A stretch of DNA of 64,000 nt from Deltaproteobacteria bacterium (GCA_019309045.1 JAFDGZ010000007.1:1-64000); one strand, 5' to 3'. Counted from the stretch's first letter, positions 1 through 9,313 are shown. Numbers and translations are program-made. The notes: generated by a model from the sequence alone, not told the origin.

Positions 1-1156
1 GGTCGTCTGCAAGGGAGTGTTTGAGAAAATGGGCAAAACCTCGCACCGAACTGAGGGGATTGCGTATCTCGTGCGCTATCCCTGCAGCCAGCTTGCCGGT
101 AGCTGCCAGCTTTGCAGAGCGGCGGACCTGTTCCTCGAGTTCTCTGATCTGGCGAAGATCTCTGAGAATAATCACCGCAGAGGTGCAGACGCCCTCCTCA
201 CTCTTGATGGGAGTAACGCTTATAGAGACAGGGACAGGCTCCCCACCAGGTCGCGAAAGAAGCATTTCCTTTTCCAGCACGCTGCTGCAATGCCTCAGGG
301 TATCCTGAATACCGCTGACCTCAAAATCGAGCACCTCTCTGAGATCCATCGTTCTGATGCTCGACTCTTCCAGGCCAAGAAGCTCAAGGGCCAGCTTGTT
401 GTAAGAAGTAACCCGGCCTTCGGGGTTCACAGCCAGCAAACCATTGGCCATGCTGGCAACAACCTGGGAGGTGTAATCCTGGGTCTCGCGCAGGGTTCTG
501 TCCACCAGGTAGTAGTTCTGGATGACAAAGACAAAAAAAATGGCAGCAGTACCGAGTATCAGCAGAATGGCGGCCATCATGACGGCATGATGCAAATCAG
601 CTCGTCTGGCCTCATCGTAGGCGGTCATCTTCAGGCCCATTACCACTACAGTACCGGCGTGGCTGTGGTCCCGGCCCAACAAGGACTGGCCAACGCTCTT
701 GCCGCCTTCACCTTCGAGGGGCAGGAACTGCTTGACAATCTCATACACCTTGCTGCCATCCGGCAGTCTCCTGGTCCTGCTTTTTACCTCGCTGCTGCTG
801 AGTGCCACCTGCCAGTCAGCTCGCGTCCCCACAAGCCTCGGGTCGGAATGATGGATGACGATTCCTTCTGGTGTTTCCAGATATATGTAAGCTATGTCCT
901 CATCCTTGGCAGTTTCCTGAATTAGCTTGCCGACAGCATCCTCTCTCCACATGGGCATCATCATGCCGGCGCGGGCCCCGGCCTCCAGGAAGCGCAGCAG
1001 CGCTGCTGCCTGCCGATGCAAGAAAACAAGGGATATCCTTTGCTGGCGGTCCAGGTTGCGGTAGGTGGATACGCCAATGAGCACGAGCAGGAGCACTGCG
1101 ACAGCAACAATAGAAAGTGCCGGCAGGTACATTTTTTTCTGTTGCAATACCTGCAT
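1..1156 (-). CDS. ZraS-like membrane sensor histidine kinase, partial (3' end off window)
   Basis: The reverse strand is open from an ATG at 1156 to the window edge, giving about 385 residues. The start has AGGAGA just upstream. An N-terminal membrane segment (about residues 10-25) is followed by a periplasmic region, a second membrane segment, a PAS-type domain (VVASMANGLLAVNPEG) and an H-box with the phospho-acceptor His (AGIAHEIRNPLSSVRGF). The ATPase domain lies outside the window. The architecture matches ZraS/HydH-type kinases that pair with sigma-54 response regulators. Divergence from cusCBA and a sigma-54 type promoter on each side suggest it senses metal or envelope stress and that its partner regulator lies to the left. 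That partner and the ligand are inference. Confidence 0.88.
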   Translation of the reverse strand, partial: MQVLQQKKMYLPALSIVAVAVLLLVLIGVSTYRNLDRQQRISLVFLHRQAAALLRFLEAGARAGMMMPMWREDAVGKLIQETAKDEDIAYIYLETPEGIVIHHSDPRLVGTRADWQVALSSSEVKSRTRRLPDGSKVYEIVKQFLPLEGEGGKSVGQSLLGRDHSHAGTVVVMGLKMTAYDEARRADLHHAVMMAAILLILGTAAIFFVFVIQNYYLVDRTLRETQDYTSQVVASMANGLLAVNPEGRVTSYNKLALELLGLEESSIRTMDLREVLDFEVSGIQDTLRHCSSVLEKEMLLSRPGGEPVPVSISVTPIKSEEGVCTSAVIILRDLRQIRELEEQVRRSAKLAATGKLAAGIAHEIRNPLSSVRGFAHFLKHSLADD

Positions 1157-1201
1157 GGGTCTCCTAAAGTGACAAAATGGAAATCTTGTCATTGCTACCT
1201 C

Positions 1202-1216
1202 GCAACAGTTGTGCCG
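1202..1216 (-). promoter_or_regulatory. Candidate sigma-54 promoter for the ZraS-like kinase
   Basis: On the minus strand this reads CGGCAC-N5-TTGC, one base off the TGGCAC-N5-TTGC consensus. It lies about 46 bp upstream of the kinase start at 1156. Confidence 0.55.
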
Positions 1217-1290
1217 CCAGAGGCAAGATCGCAATTTTCTCAGACGGTTACTATTTTTATTAGACTTTTCTTATCATGCTCAGGAGAAAG

Positions 1291-1384
1291 GTGCAAATTT
1301 CTTTCGCACTGAATAGCATATTTCTCGGCGGTATGCGTAGAAATTGCACAGTAGACCACTTCTTTTCTAGGATCTTCTAGAAAA
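1291..1384. promoter_or_regulatory. Candidate activator-binding region with inverted repeats
   Basis: GTGCAAATTTCT (1291-1302) is mirrored by AGAAATTGCAC (1339-1349) with one base difference. A perfect 8-bp inverted repeat, TTTTCTAG (1363-1370) and CTAGAAAA (1377-1384), follows. Both lie between the two divergent sigma-54 type promoters, where an enhancer-binding regulator would sit. Their role as binding sites is inference. Confidence 0.4.
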
Positions 1385-1413
1385 ACCTTCATAATTCCAA
1401 AAGGATATGATTA

Positions 1414-1428
1414 TGGCACCATCTTTGC
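1414..1428 (+). promoter_or_regulatory. Sigma-54 promoter of the cusCBA operon
   Basis: TGGCAC (1414-1419), five bases, then TTGC (1425-1428) matches the -24/-12 consensus exactly at the core positions. Transcription would start near 1440, leaving a short leader with the Shine-Dalgarno sequence AAGGAGG at 1454-1460 before the cusC ATG at 1465. Confidence 0.75.
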
Positions 1429-1464
1429 CAACTTGTCCGATCACACGCAGCAAAAGGAGGAGAC

Positions 1465-2763
1465 ATGGCGTTGACAAGAAAAAAATTGCTGGCATTTGTC
1501 AGTGGCACACTCTGGCTGGCAATCATTGCTGCCAGACCAGTTCTGGCTGAAACGCTCATCTGGGCTCCAGACCAACTCTCAGAACTGATTGAGGAAGGCT
1601 TGACTCAGAACCAGGATATTCAGGGCCTGGAGGCCCAAGTGGCCAGCCTGAAAGAGGAGGTGCCTTTCGCAGGCTCACTGGAGGATCCCCGACTGGGAGT
1701 TGCCATTGTGAACCTGCCGGTTGACAGCTTCCGTTTTGATCGGGAGCCAATGACCCAGAAGCAACTCTTCATAGCCCAGAAGGTACCCTGGTTCGGCAAG
1801 CTCAGTTTGCGCTCCCAGAAGCAGGCCCTCAGGGCCAGCCGCCAGCAGGCAGTGCTGGAAGCCAGGAAACTGGAGCTTGCCAGGCAGATAGCCAGTACCT
1901 ACTACGAACTCATATTTATAGACAGGGCCCTGCATATCAATGAACGGCTCACCTCATTGGTGAACCAGTTATTGCGGGTGGCAGAAACCAAGTACGCCTC
2001 TGGCCAGGGGCTGCAGCAAGACGTCTTGCAAGCCCAGGTGGAGTCCAGCAAACTGTTGGATGAAAAAATCGTGCTCCAGAAAAAAAGACGTACCCTGGAA
2101 GATCGGTTGAATGAACTCCTCAACAGGCCGGAATTCGCCCCGGTGCCGCCGCCGGCACAGTTGGACTACCCCAACCTGCGCCTCGATGTGAAAAGCCTGG
2201 CCGTCCAGAGTCTGCAGGGCAACCCGTGGCTGCGGGTCAAACAATTCGAAATAGATGAAAAAGAGGTGGACATTCAACTTGCCAAAAAAGACTACTACCC
2301 GAACTTCGACTTCAAAGTAGCTTACGGCCAGCGGGACGAGGACCGCACTGGCAGGAGTTTGCCGGATTTCGTCAGCGCTTCTGTCACTGTCAATGTGCCT
2401 CTGTGGCAGCACAAACGGCAGAAGCCAAAATTGAATGCAACCATAAAGAGCAAGGATGCGGCATTGAGTTCATACCACAACCTGGTGCAAACGCTGCCTC
2501 ACCGCGTGGATGCCATTGCCACCGAGATCCGGGACACCCAGGAAAACTACAAGCTTTACGCAGATGCCCTCATCCTTCAGGCTGGCCAGTGGGCTCGCTC
2601 CTCCCTGGCAGCCTACGAAGTAGGCAAGGTGGAATTCAACACCATGATCAACGCCCAGGTTCGTCTGCTGCGCTTCGAGCTTCAGGCCGACCGTTTTCTC
2701 TATTCGATCTATCAGAAGCGGGCCGAACTCGAGGAAATTCTAGGAGGACCATTGCCCCAGTGA
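1465..2763 (+). CDS. cusC: TolC-family outer membrane efflux protein (CusC/CzcC-like)
   Basis: This 432-residue protein is the outer-membrane channel of a tripartite heavy-metal RND pump. A Sec signal peptide covers residues 1-28 (cleavage after ARPVLA). The rest has the long helical OEP repeats typical of TolC proteins, for example the segment around YYELIFIDRALHINERL and the repeat near TEIRDTQENYKLYADAL. It has no lipobox Cys, unlike many CusC proteins. It is the first gene after the sigma-54 promoter at 1414, with a strong ribosome site. Assignment to a metal pump rests mainly on the cusB and cusA genes downstream. Confidence 0.85.
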   Translation: MALTRKKLLAFVSGTLWLAIIAARPVLAETLIWAPDQLSELIEEGLTQNQDIQGLEAQVASLKEEVPFAGSLEDPRLGVAIVNLPVDSFRFDREPMTQKQLFIAQKVPWFGKLSLRSQKQALRASRQQAVLEARKLELARQIASTYYELIFIDRALHINERLTSLVNQLLRVAETKYASGQGLQQDVLQAQVESSKLLDEKIVLQKKRRTLEDRLNELLNRPEFAPVPPPAQLDYPNLRLDVKSLAVQSLQGNPWLRVKQFEIDEKEVDIQLAKKDYYPNFDFKVAYGQRDEDRTGRSLPDFVSASVTVNVPLWQHKRQKPKLNATIKSKDAALSSYHNLVQTLPHRVDAIATEIRDTQENYKLYADALILQAGQWARSSLAAYEVGKVEFNTMINAQVRLLRFELQADRFLYSIYQKRAELEEILGGPLPQ

Positions 2764-2869
2764 TCAGCAACGATTATCGTCGGGAGGCAAAGCTCCATAT
2801 GATAATTTATCAAACAGCAAATTCATTCACACTTTCTAAAGACATTATGAAGTAAGAGGTAAAAAGAAT

Positions 2870-4312
2870 ATGAAACGTTTTCGCAAAGGAACCTTAATAC
2901 TGCTGAGCTCCGCTGCTCTTCTCAGCGCCATGCTCAGCCTGAGCTTCAGACCGACCCCCGCGACCCACAACTTGAAGGTAGAACTATCGCAGGCAGCTGC
3001 CGCCAAAGAAGGCCTCAAGGCTGGCATGATTGATCCCAAGACCGGCAAAAAGATCAAGTACTGGGTGTCGCCCATGGACCCAACTTATGTTAGAGACGAA
3101 CCCGGCAAATCACCTATGGGTATGGACCTGGTGCCAGTTTACGAGGAAGAGGGCGAAGAGAAAGAACCGACCTCCACCATTCGTATCGACCCGGTGACCA
3201 TACAGAACATGGGAGTCCGTTTTGCTCGGGTTGAGCGCAAGCCGCTGGTGAAATACATCCGCACCTTTGGCAACATCACATATGATGAGACCAAGATCTA
3301 TGCGGTGAACATCAAGTTCAACGGCTGGATCGAAAAGCTCTATGTCAATTTTGTTGGCGAAAAAGTGACAAAGGGGCAGCCCCTTTTCGACATTTACAGC
3401 CCGGAGCTGCTGAGCGCTCAGGAAGAATATTTGCTGGCCTTGCAGCAGTATACCAGCCTCTCCACCAGTCCCTATCCCAGCATCCGAGAAGGAGCTCAGA
3501 GGTTGCTGGAGGCTTCCCGCACACGGCTGCGTTACTGGGATCTCACTGAAGGTCAGATCAAGCAGATAGAACGCACTGGCAGGACCAGAAAAACCCTGAC
3601 CATTTACTCCCCGGCAACAGGTGTAGTCATCAAGAAAACCGCCTTCGAAGGCCACTACGTCAAGGCTGGCGAGCATCAGTACGAGATTGCCGATCTTTCC
3701 CGAGTCTGGGTGGATGTGGATATTTACGAGTATGAACTGCCCTGGGTGCGCCAGGGCATGTCAGCAGAAATGGAGCTGCCCTACATCCCTGGCAAGCGTT
3801 ATCACGGCAAGGTGCTCTACATTTACCCATACCTGCAGGCCAAAACCAGAACAGCTAGAATAAGATTGCAATTTGTCAATCCAGATTATCAGCTGAAACC
3901 AGACATGTATGCCAACGTCTATCTGAAGTCTACCCTTGCCGGCGACACCCTGGTGATCCCGCAGGAGGCAGTAATCGACAGTGGTGTGCGCAAGGTGGTC
4001 TTTGTCTCCCTGGGCAAAGGGAAATTTCAACCCCGAGAGGTGAAACTGGGCGTGGAAGGCAATGACAACGAATTTCAGGTGCTGGCTGGGCTGAAAGAGG
4101 GTGAAATAATCGTGATCTCGGCCCAGTTCATGCTCGACTCCGAGAGCAGACTTCGCGAGGCCATCCAGAAGATGTTAGAGGTAAGGAAAAGAGGCTCGGT
4201 AGTGGCCGCATCTCCTGCACCTGCCGCAGACGAGCAGATCAAGGACAAAAAGGATATGACTGGAATGAACATGGACAAGGGGTCCAAACCGCCGGTCTCA
4301 GTCAAGCAATAG
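2870..4312 (+). CDS. cusB: Cu/Ag efflux RND periplasmic adaptor (CusB-like)
   Basis: This 480-residue membrane-fusion protein links the inner-membrane pump to the outer-membrane channel and can hand metal to the pump. It has an N-terminal hydrophobic export segment (about residues 8-26). A heavy-metal-binding motif follows at about 64-90 (YWVSPMDP, then GKSPMGMDLVPVY), related to the CusB/CzcB N-terminal domain. Lipoyl/barrel-sandwich and beta-barrel regions follow (GWIEKLYVNFVGEKVTKGQ; YSPATGVVIKKTAFEG). The C-terminus has a small Met cluster (MTGMNMDKG) that fits Cu(I)/Ag(I) binding. The gene lies 106 bp after cusC, and AGAGG precedes the ATG. Confidence 0.88.
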   Translation: MKRFRKGTLILLSSAALLSAMLSLSFRPTPATHNLKVELSQAAAAKEGLKAGMIDPKTGKKIKYWVSPMDPTYVRDEPGKSPMGMDLVPVYEEEGEEKEPTSTIRIDPVTIQNMGVRFARVERKPLVKYIRTFGNITYDETKIYAVNIKFNGWIEKLYVNFVGEKVTKGQPLFDIYSPELLSAQEEYLLALQQYTSLSTSPYPSIREGAQRLLEASRTRLRYWDLTEGQIKQIERTGRTRKTLTIYSPATGVVIKKTAFEGHYVKAGEHQYEIADLSRVWVDVDIYEYELPWVRQGMSAEMELPYIPGKRYHGKVLYIYPYLQAKTRTARIRLQFVNPDYQLKPDMYANVYLKSTLAGDTLVIPQEAVIDSGVRKVVFVSLGKGKFQPREVKLGVEGNDNEFQVLAGLKEGEIIVISAQFMLDSESRLREAIQKMLEVRKRGSVVAASPAPAADEQIKDKKDMTGMNMDKGSKPPVSVKQ

Positions 4313-4434
4313 GGTATTGGAGCGTGGCAGAGACCATAGAGGAGGTTGTTGCCTTTTCCCATAAAGGAAGCTACCTGCTAGAGCAACCTCAGAGTCTATT
4401 CTGACGAGCTGTGAGCTGACTGGAGCTAGCTGAA

Positions 4435-7400
4435 ATGATCGAAAAAATCATAGAATATTCAATCAAGAACAAGTTCCTGATGATTCTGATGACGCTGTTT
4501 ATAATAGCTGCAGGAATTTATGCTGTGCTTCAGACACCCCTGGACGCTATTCCAGATCTTTCTGATGTCCAGGTAATCATTTTTACTGAATTCCCGGGCC
4601 AGGCGCCCCAGGTGGTGGAGGACCAGGTCACCTATCCTCTTACCACTGCCATGTTGGCGGTGCCCTTCGCCAAAGTGGTGCGGGGCTACTCTTTCTTCGG
4701 CTACTCCTTTGTCTATATCATCTTCGAGGATGGCACTGATATGTACTGGGCCAGGAGTCGGGTCCTGGAATATCTGAATTATGTATCCGGTCGTCTGCCT
4801 CAGGGTATAACACCCACGCTCGGTCCGGACGCCACTGGTGTGGGCTGGGTATACGAGTACATCCTGGAAAGTGACCGTCACGACCTCTCTCAACTGCGTT
4901 CCATCCAGGACTGGTTTCTACGTTACGAGCTTGCCAGTGTGTCGGGAGTGGCCGAGGTGGCCTCTATAGGAGGCTACGTCAAACAGTATCAGGTGATCGT
5001 CGACCCCAACAAGCTGCTAGCCTTCAATATTCCTCTGCAGAAGGTCAGAATGGCGATCCAACGCAGCAACAATGACGTGGGCGGCAAATTGATAGAGATG
5101 GGTGAAACCGAGTTCATGGTCAGGGGTCTGGGTTACATAAAAAGCGTAGATGACATCAAGAACATACCCCTGGGCATAGACAAGCGCGGCACTCCTATTA
5201 TGATCCGCAACGTGGCTGTCATCAAGATCGGGCCCGAGCTCAGGCGCGGCATTGCCGACTATAACGGCACCGGGGAAGTCGTAGGCGGCATAATAGTGAT
5301 GCGCTACGGTGAAAATGCTCTCGAGGTCATCAAGAACGTCAAGAATAGGCTCGAACAACTCAAAGCGGGTCTTCCGGAAGGGGTGCAGATCAAGACCGTT
5401 TACGACCGCTCGGCTCTGATCCTGCGCGCTGTCAGTAATCTCAAGAAGACTCTGATCGAAGAGAGCGCAGTGGTGGCGCTGGTCTGCATCATTTTTCTGC
5501 TCCACCTCCGCAGTGCTTTTGTAATTATCTTCACCCTGCCAGTAGCGGTTCTCATTAGCTTCATTATCATGCAGAGACAGGGGATCAATGCCAACATTAT
5601 GAGTCTGGGAGGCATTGCCATCGCCGTGGGAGCCATGGTGGACGCGGCCATCGTCATGATCGAAAATGCCCACAAACACATCGAGCATGAAGGGGGGAAA
5701 AAGCCCCACTGGGAGCTCATTCTCAACGCTTCCAAGGAGGTGGGACCGGCCCTGTTTTTCTCACTGCTTATAATCGCCATCAGCTTCCTTCCGGTCTTCA
5801 CCCTGCAAGCCCAGGAAGGACGCCTTTTTACGCCCCTGGCCTTCACCAAGACCTACGCCATGGCAGGTGCCGCTTTCCTGGCAGTCACCATTGTACCTGT
5901 GCTCATGGGCTACCTGGTGCGAGGCAAGATCCGACCAGAGCACAAGAACCCGGTAAATCGCTTTTTAATGTGGATCTACAGCCCTGTCATCAAGTTGGCA
6001 TTGAAAGCCAAGGTGCTGGTGGTCTTGCTGGCTGTAGTGGTTTTGGCAGTGACCTACATTCCCTGGAAAAGAATCGGTTCGGAGTTCATGCCGCCCCTGA
6101 ATGAAGGCGATCTGCTCTACATGCCCACCACTCTGCCCGGCATCTCCGTTACCAAGGCCAAGGAGCTATTGCAGCAGACAGATCGCATTATCGCCTCCTT
6201 CCCGGAAGTGCATCACGTCTTCGGCAAGATCGGCCGGGCCGAAACTGCCACGGATCCCGCCCCCCTTTCCATGATGGAGACCACCATCATGCTCAAGCCG
6301 GAGTCCGAATGGCGGCCCGGCATGACCATCAAAAAGCTGGTGCAGGAGATGGACAGCGCTATCCAGTTCCCCGGACTCACCAATGCCTGGACCATGCCCA
6401 TTAAAACAAGGGTGGACATGCTCTCTACAGGGATCAAGACACCGGTGGGCATCAAGCTCATGGGCGAAGATCTGCAGGTATTGAGTGACCTGGGCGAAAA
6501 GGTGGAGGCCGTGATCAGAGAAGTGCCCAATACCTTGAGCGTCTATTCAGAGCGGGTCACCGGAGGCAACTTTCTGGACTATCGTATTAAACGTGCAGAA
6601 GCAGCGCGCTATGGTCTTACCGTGGGAGATGTTCAGGACATTATCATGACCGCCATTGGCGGCATGAATGTAACCCAGACCGTGGAAGGTCTGGAGCGTT
6701 ATCCAGTGAACCTTCGCTATGGCTCAGAGTTGCGAGATACGCCGGAAAAACTCCGAAGAATTTTGATTCCCACAGCCACAGGCGCCCAGGTACCTATTAC
6801 CCAGGTGGCAGACATACGAATCGTCAAGGGACCGCCTTCGATAAAAAGCGAGAACGCCCGCAACAGTGCCTGGATCTATGTGGATCTTACCGGAATCGAC
6901 GTGGGCACCTACGTGAAGATGGCCCAGCAGGCAGTAAAAGAAAAGGTCAAGTTGCCTGCCGGCTACAGCCTTGTTTGGAGCGGTCAGTATGAATACATGG
7001 TACGGGCACAAAAGCGGCTGATGGTTGTGGTGCCGGTGACCCTCATCATCATTTTTCTGCTTCTTTATTTCAACTTCAAGAATATAACTGAAAGCCTCAT
7101 CGTCATGCTCAGTGTGCCTTTTGCTCTCACCGGTGGTCTGTGGCTCATGTATCTGTTGGGCTACAACATGAGCGTTGCCGTCGGCGTAGGATTCATTGCC
7201 CTTGCCGGCGTTGCCGCCGAGACGGGAGTGATAATGCTGGTATATCTGGATGTCTCCTATGAAAAGTGCAGGGACACCTATGGCGAAAAATTCAACCGCC
7301 GGCATCTCCATGAGGCTATCATTGATGGCTCAACCCTGCGAGTGCGCCCCATAATGATGACCGTGATCACTACTACAGCCGGCCTTATGCCCATCCTCTG

Positions 7401-7539
7401 GGGCCACGGCACCGGTTCTCAGGTAATGAAACGCATAGCCGCCCCAATGGTAGGGGGGTTGGTGAGTGCCACTCTCCTCACCCTGATCGTGGTTCCCGTC
7501 ATCTATGGACTTTGGAAGGGGTGGAAGCTGCCAAAATAG
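4435..7539 (+). CDS. cusA: Heavy-metal efflux RND pump (CusA family)
   Basis: At 1034 residues this is the usual length for an HME-RND inner-membrane proton/metal antiporter. It starts with the first TM helix (KNKFLMILMTLFIIAAGIYA). The TM4 proton-relay segment GAMVDAAIVMIENAHKH, with its Asp, is intact. The porter-domain signature TRVDMLSTGIKTPVGIKLMG is characteristic of CusA rather than CzcA, so Cu(I)/Ag(I) is the likely substrate; this is inference from family motifs. It is the third gene of cusCBA, 122 bp after cusB. Six C-terminal TM segments are visible (for example VVVPVTLIIIFLLLYFNF). No frameshift or truncation was seen. Confidence 0.92.
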   Translation: MIEKIIEYSIKNKFLMILMTLFIIAAGIYAVLQTPLDAIPDLSDVQVIIFTEFPGQAPQVVEDQVTYPLTTAMLAVPFAKVVRGYSFFGYSFVYIIFEDGTDMYWARSRVLEYLNYVSGRLPQGITPTLGPDATGVGWVYEYILESDRHDLSQLRSIQDWFLRYELASVSGVAEVASIGGYVKQYQVIVDPNKLLAFNIPLQKVRMAIQRSNNDVGGKLIEMGETEFMVRGLGYIKSVDDIKNIPLGIDKRGTPIMIRNVAVIKIGPELRRGIADYNGTGEVVGGIIVMRYGENALEVIKNVKNRLEQLKAGLPEGVQIKTVYDRSALILRAVSNLKKTLIEESAVVALVCIIFLLHLRSAFVIIFTLPVAVLISFIIMQRQGINANIMSLGGIAIAVGAMVDAAIVMIENAHKHIEHEGGKKPHWELILNASKEVGPALFFSLLIIAISFLPVFTLQAQEGRLFTPLAFTKTYAMAGAAFLAVTIVPVLMGYLVRGKIRPEHKNPVNRFLMWIYSPVIKLALKAKVLVVLLAVVVLAVTYIPWKRIGSEFMPPLNEGDLLYMPTTLPGISVTKAKELLQQTDRIIASFPEVHHVFGKIGRAETATDPAPLSMMETTIMLKPESEWRPGMTIKKLVQEMDSAIQFPGLTNAWTMPIKTRVDMLSTGIKTPVGIKLMGEDLQVLSDLGEKVEAVIREVPNTLSVYSERVTGGNFLDYRIKRAEAARYGLTVGDVQDIIMTAIGGMNVTQTVEGLERYPVNLRYGSELRDTPEKLRRILIPTATGAQVPITQVADIRIVKGPPSIKSENARNSAWIYVDLTGIDVGTYVKMAQQAVKEKVKLPAGYSLVWSGQYEYMVRAQKRLMVVVPVTLIIIFLLLYFNFKNITESLIVMLSVPFALTGGLWLMYLLGYNMSVAVGVGFIALAGVAAETGVIMLVYLDVSYEKCRDTYGEKFNRRHLHEAIIDGSTLRVRPIMMTVITTTAGLMPILWGHGTGSQVMKRIAAPMVGGLVSATLLTLIVVPVIYGLWKGWKLPK

Positions 7540-7593
7540 TGCTTCAGGAGCAAGACAAATGGCAGTTCGCAAAAAGCAACAGGAGATAGATTA

Positions 7594-8637
7594 ATGTTCA
7601 AAGCAAGAAAACAGATGAAAGTAGCTGTCATTGCTGCTCTGGTCGCTGTAATCAGCATTTTGCACTATGGTGCGCTTCACGGCAATCTTGGCCTCCACAT
7701 CCTGCATCGGGAGCTCTACTTCATTCCTATTCTGTTGGCGAGCTTCTGGTTCGGCCTCAGACCTGGTGTGCTGACGGCTGTGGTAGTCAGTCTCATCTAT
7801 GCCCCCCATATATTCATATACAGTGATCCTCACGGCTACTTTGTAACCGTGGCCAGTCAGGTGATAGTCTTTATCCTGGTGGCAGTGGTACTGGGATGGC
7901 TGTCCGATCGGCAGAAACGGCAGCAGGAGGAGATTCTACAGGCGGAAAACCTGGCGGTGCTGGGTCGAGCAGCAGTTGCTGTGGGATACGAGATGAAAGA
8001 CGTTCTCGGAGCTCTCAACAAGATGTTCAAAGAACCCGAGGGACTGCAATGCACTGAAGTTGACCGCGATTTCTATCAGGAAATGGCTCGACTGGAACGA
8101 ATGGTGACCACACTTTCCTCTTTTGCACCGCAGGAAAGAATCGAGACCATCTCACATGATCTCAATGAAATAATCCGCCAACGGCTGGAGCAGCATCTGG
8201 ATGCTGCCCGCGAGGCCGACGTGCGTCTGGAGAGTGTACTGGACGACAGCGGCTGTCCTTCCATGGTGGATGCCAACCGCATCGGTTGGGTGCTCGACAC
8301 CCTTATCAAGAACGCCCTCGAAGTGTCAGAGCCCGGGCAAACCATCTGGATTCGCTCTCATCGGGGCGGCAGTCATTGTCGCGTGGAAATCGAGGACCAG
8401 GGTCAGGGAATACGGCCTGAGCATGTTGGCAAAATTTTTACACCTTTTTTTACCACCAAAGCGAAGGGAACCGGACTTGGTCTGGCCGCCTGTAAAAAGA
8501 TCCTGCGGGACCTTGGGGGAAACATAACGGTGACAAGCACCTTGGGAAAAGGAGCCACTTTTGTAGTGAGCATACCGAGAGAGCAGCGGGCAGCCGCATC
8601 CCTGGCGAAAAAACTGACCACTTCTGCCAGCCAATAA
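7594..8637 (+). CDS. Membrane histidine-kinase-like protein lacking the phospho-acceptor His
   Basis: This 347-residue protein has several N-terminal TM segments (about residues 10-105, including FIPILLASFWFGLRPGVL), then a short coiled region and an HATPase domain. The N-box Asn (TLIKNALEVSE, N240), DQGQG, FTPFFTTKAKG and GTGLGL are all present, so ATP binding should be intact. The H-box, however, reads AVAVGYEMKDVL: the usual His is Tyr132 (TAC at 7987-7989), and the following Asn-Pro is Asp-Val. It lies 54 bp after cusA with AGGAGA before the ATG, so it is probably cotranscribed. It may be a pseudokinase modulator of the divergent ZraS-like kinase; that role is inference. Confidence 0.8.
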   Translation: MFKARKQMKVAVIAALVAVISILHYGALHGNLGLHILHRELYFIPILLASFWFGLRPGVLTAVVVSLIYAPHIFIYSDPHGYFVTVASQVIVFILVAVVLGWLSDRQKRQQEEILQAENLAVLGRAAVAVGYEMKDVLGALNKMFKEPEGLQCTEVDRDFYQEMARLERMVTTLSSFAPQERIETISHDLNEIIRQRLEQHLDAAREADVRLESVLDDSGCPSMVDANRIGWVLDTLIKNALEVSEPGQTIWIRSHRGGSHCRVEIEDQGQGIRPEHVGKIFTPFFTTKAKGTGLGLAACKKILRDLGGNITVTSTLGKGATFVVSIPREQRAAASLAKKLTTSASQ

Positions 8638-8726
8638 AATGAGCCGCAGTTCAGCCTCGGATTTTACGCCAGGTTCTCATCCGAGCGTCAGCCGCTGACA
8701 TGTGCCAGCCAACTAGCTGCCTCTGC

Positions 8727-8861
8727 TCACTCATGCTTTCTGGGCAAAGGAAATCGTAGTCTGAAAAGGAGTGCGGCAGTGACAGCAACCAGCAGCAGTG
8801 CTCCTTGAAGACGCACGGCCTGCATAGATATCTGGGCAACTCCTGTTAGAACAACTTCCAT
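8727..8861 (-). CDS. Possible 44-residue single-pass membrane protein
   Basis: An ATG at 8861 on the minus strand is preceded by AAGGAGG at a spacing of 7. It encodes 44 residues with one hydrophobic helix (ALLLVAVTAALLF) flanked by Arg and a basic tail (RLRFPLPRKHE). The strong ribosome site and clean topology favour a real small membrane protein. No homolog is recognised and no promoter was identified. It could be a chance frame in a long gene-free stretch. Confidence 0.4.
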   Translation of the reverse strand: MEVVLTGVAQISMQAVRLQGALLLVAVTAALLFRLRFPLPRKHE

Positions 8862-9238
8862 TGTGATGCCTCCTTGCCTGAGAAAAAGTCTTGATAAAGC
8901 ATTTTTCCCAGCTGCTCTGCCGCTCAAAGAACAGCAGGCAATTGCCTCACTCACTGCCTGCTCTTGCAGTGGCAAACAAGAAAACGTCTGCTCTCAGCAG
9001 GCAAAGGTGTCTGAAAGAATCAGCTTCAGCGGTTGGCAACTGACAGGAGGAATCAGAGGCGGCTATTGCCATGGGAGGTGGGAACGGAGCAGGGCAGAAA
9101 GAATATCTGAGTAGTCAAGCCAACTTTCCTTCTGGCAGCAAGCGCGACAGCAATAAATGTATTATAGAATTGCCTGTGCCATCTTGCAACTCTATTGTGA
9201 GGCGGGCAGCAAGGCGCTATTCTGGAGATAGATTTGGC
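8862..9238. other. Gene-free stretch before glyQ
   Basis: I see no convincing gene here. A plus-strand frame at 9071-9253 has weak support. CTGCTCT/AGCAGG-type short repeats are present but form no clear terminator. Confidence 0.5.
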
Positions 9239-9267
9239 TTGACAATGCTGTGATCACACGGTAGTTT
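9239..9267 (+). promoter_or_regulatory. Sigma-70-type promoter of glyQS
   Basis: A perfect -35 TTGACA (9239-9244) is followed after 17 bp by TAGTTT (9262-9267). Transcription would start near 9274, about 40 nt before the glyQ ATG. No T-box-like leader fits in this space. Confidence 0.6.
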
Positions 9268-9313
9268 AGCGATTTAACTCAGGTATTTACTTCGCCAGCC
9301 CAAGGAGCTTTTC

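Noticed and set aside
17-925. Long plus-strand open frame of 302 codons at the left edge
   Set aside because: It is antisense to the clear ZraS-like kinase, whose PAS and H-box motifs are unmistakable; its own product has no recognisable features.
9071-9253. 60-codon plus-strand frame before glyQ
   Set aside because: AGGAGG lies too far from the ATG, and the frame runs through the glyQS promoter.
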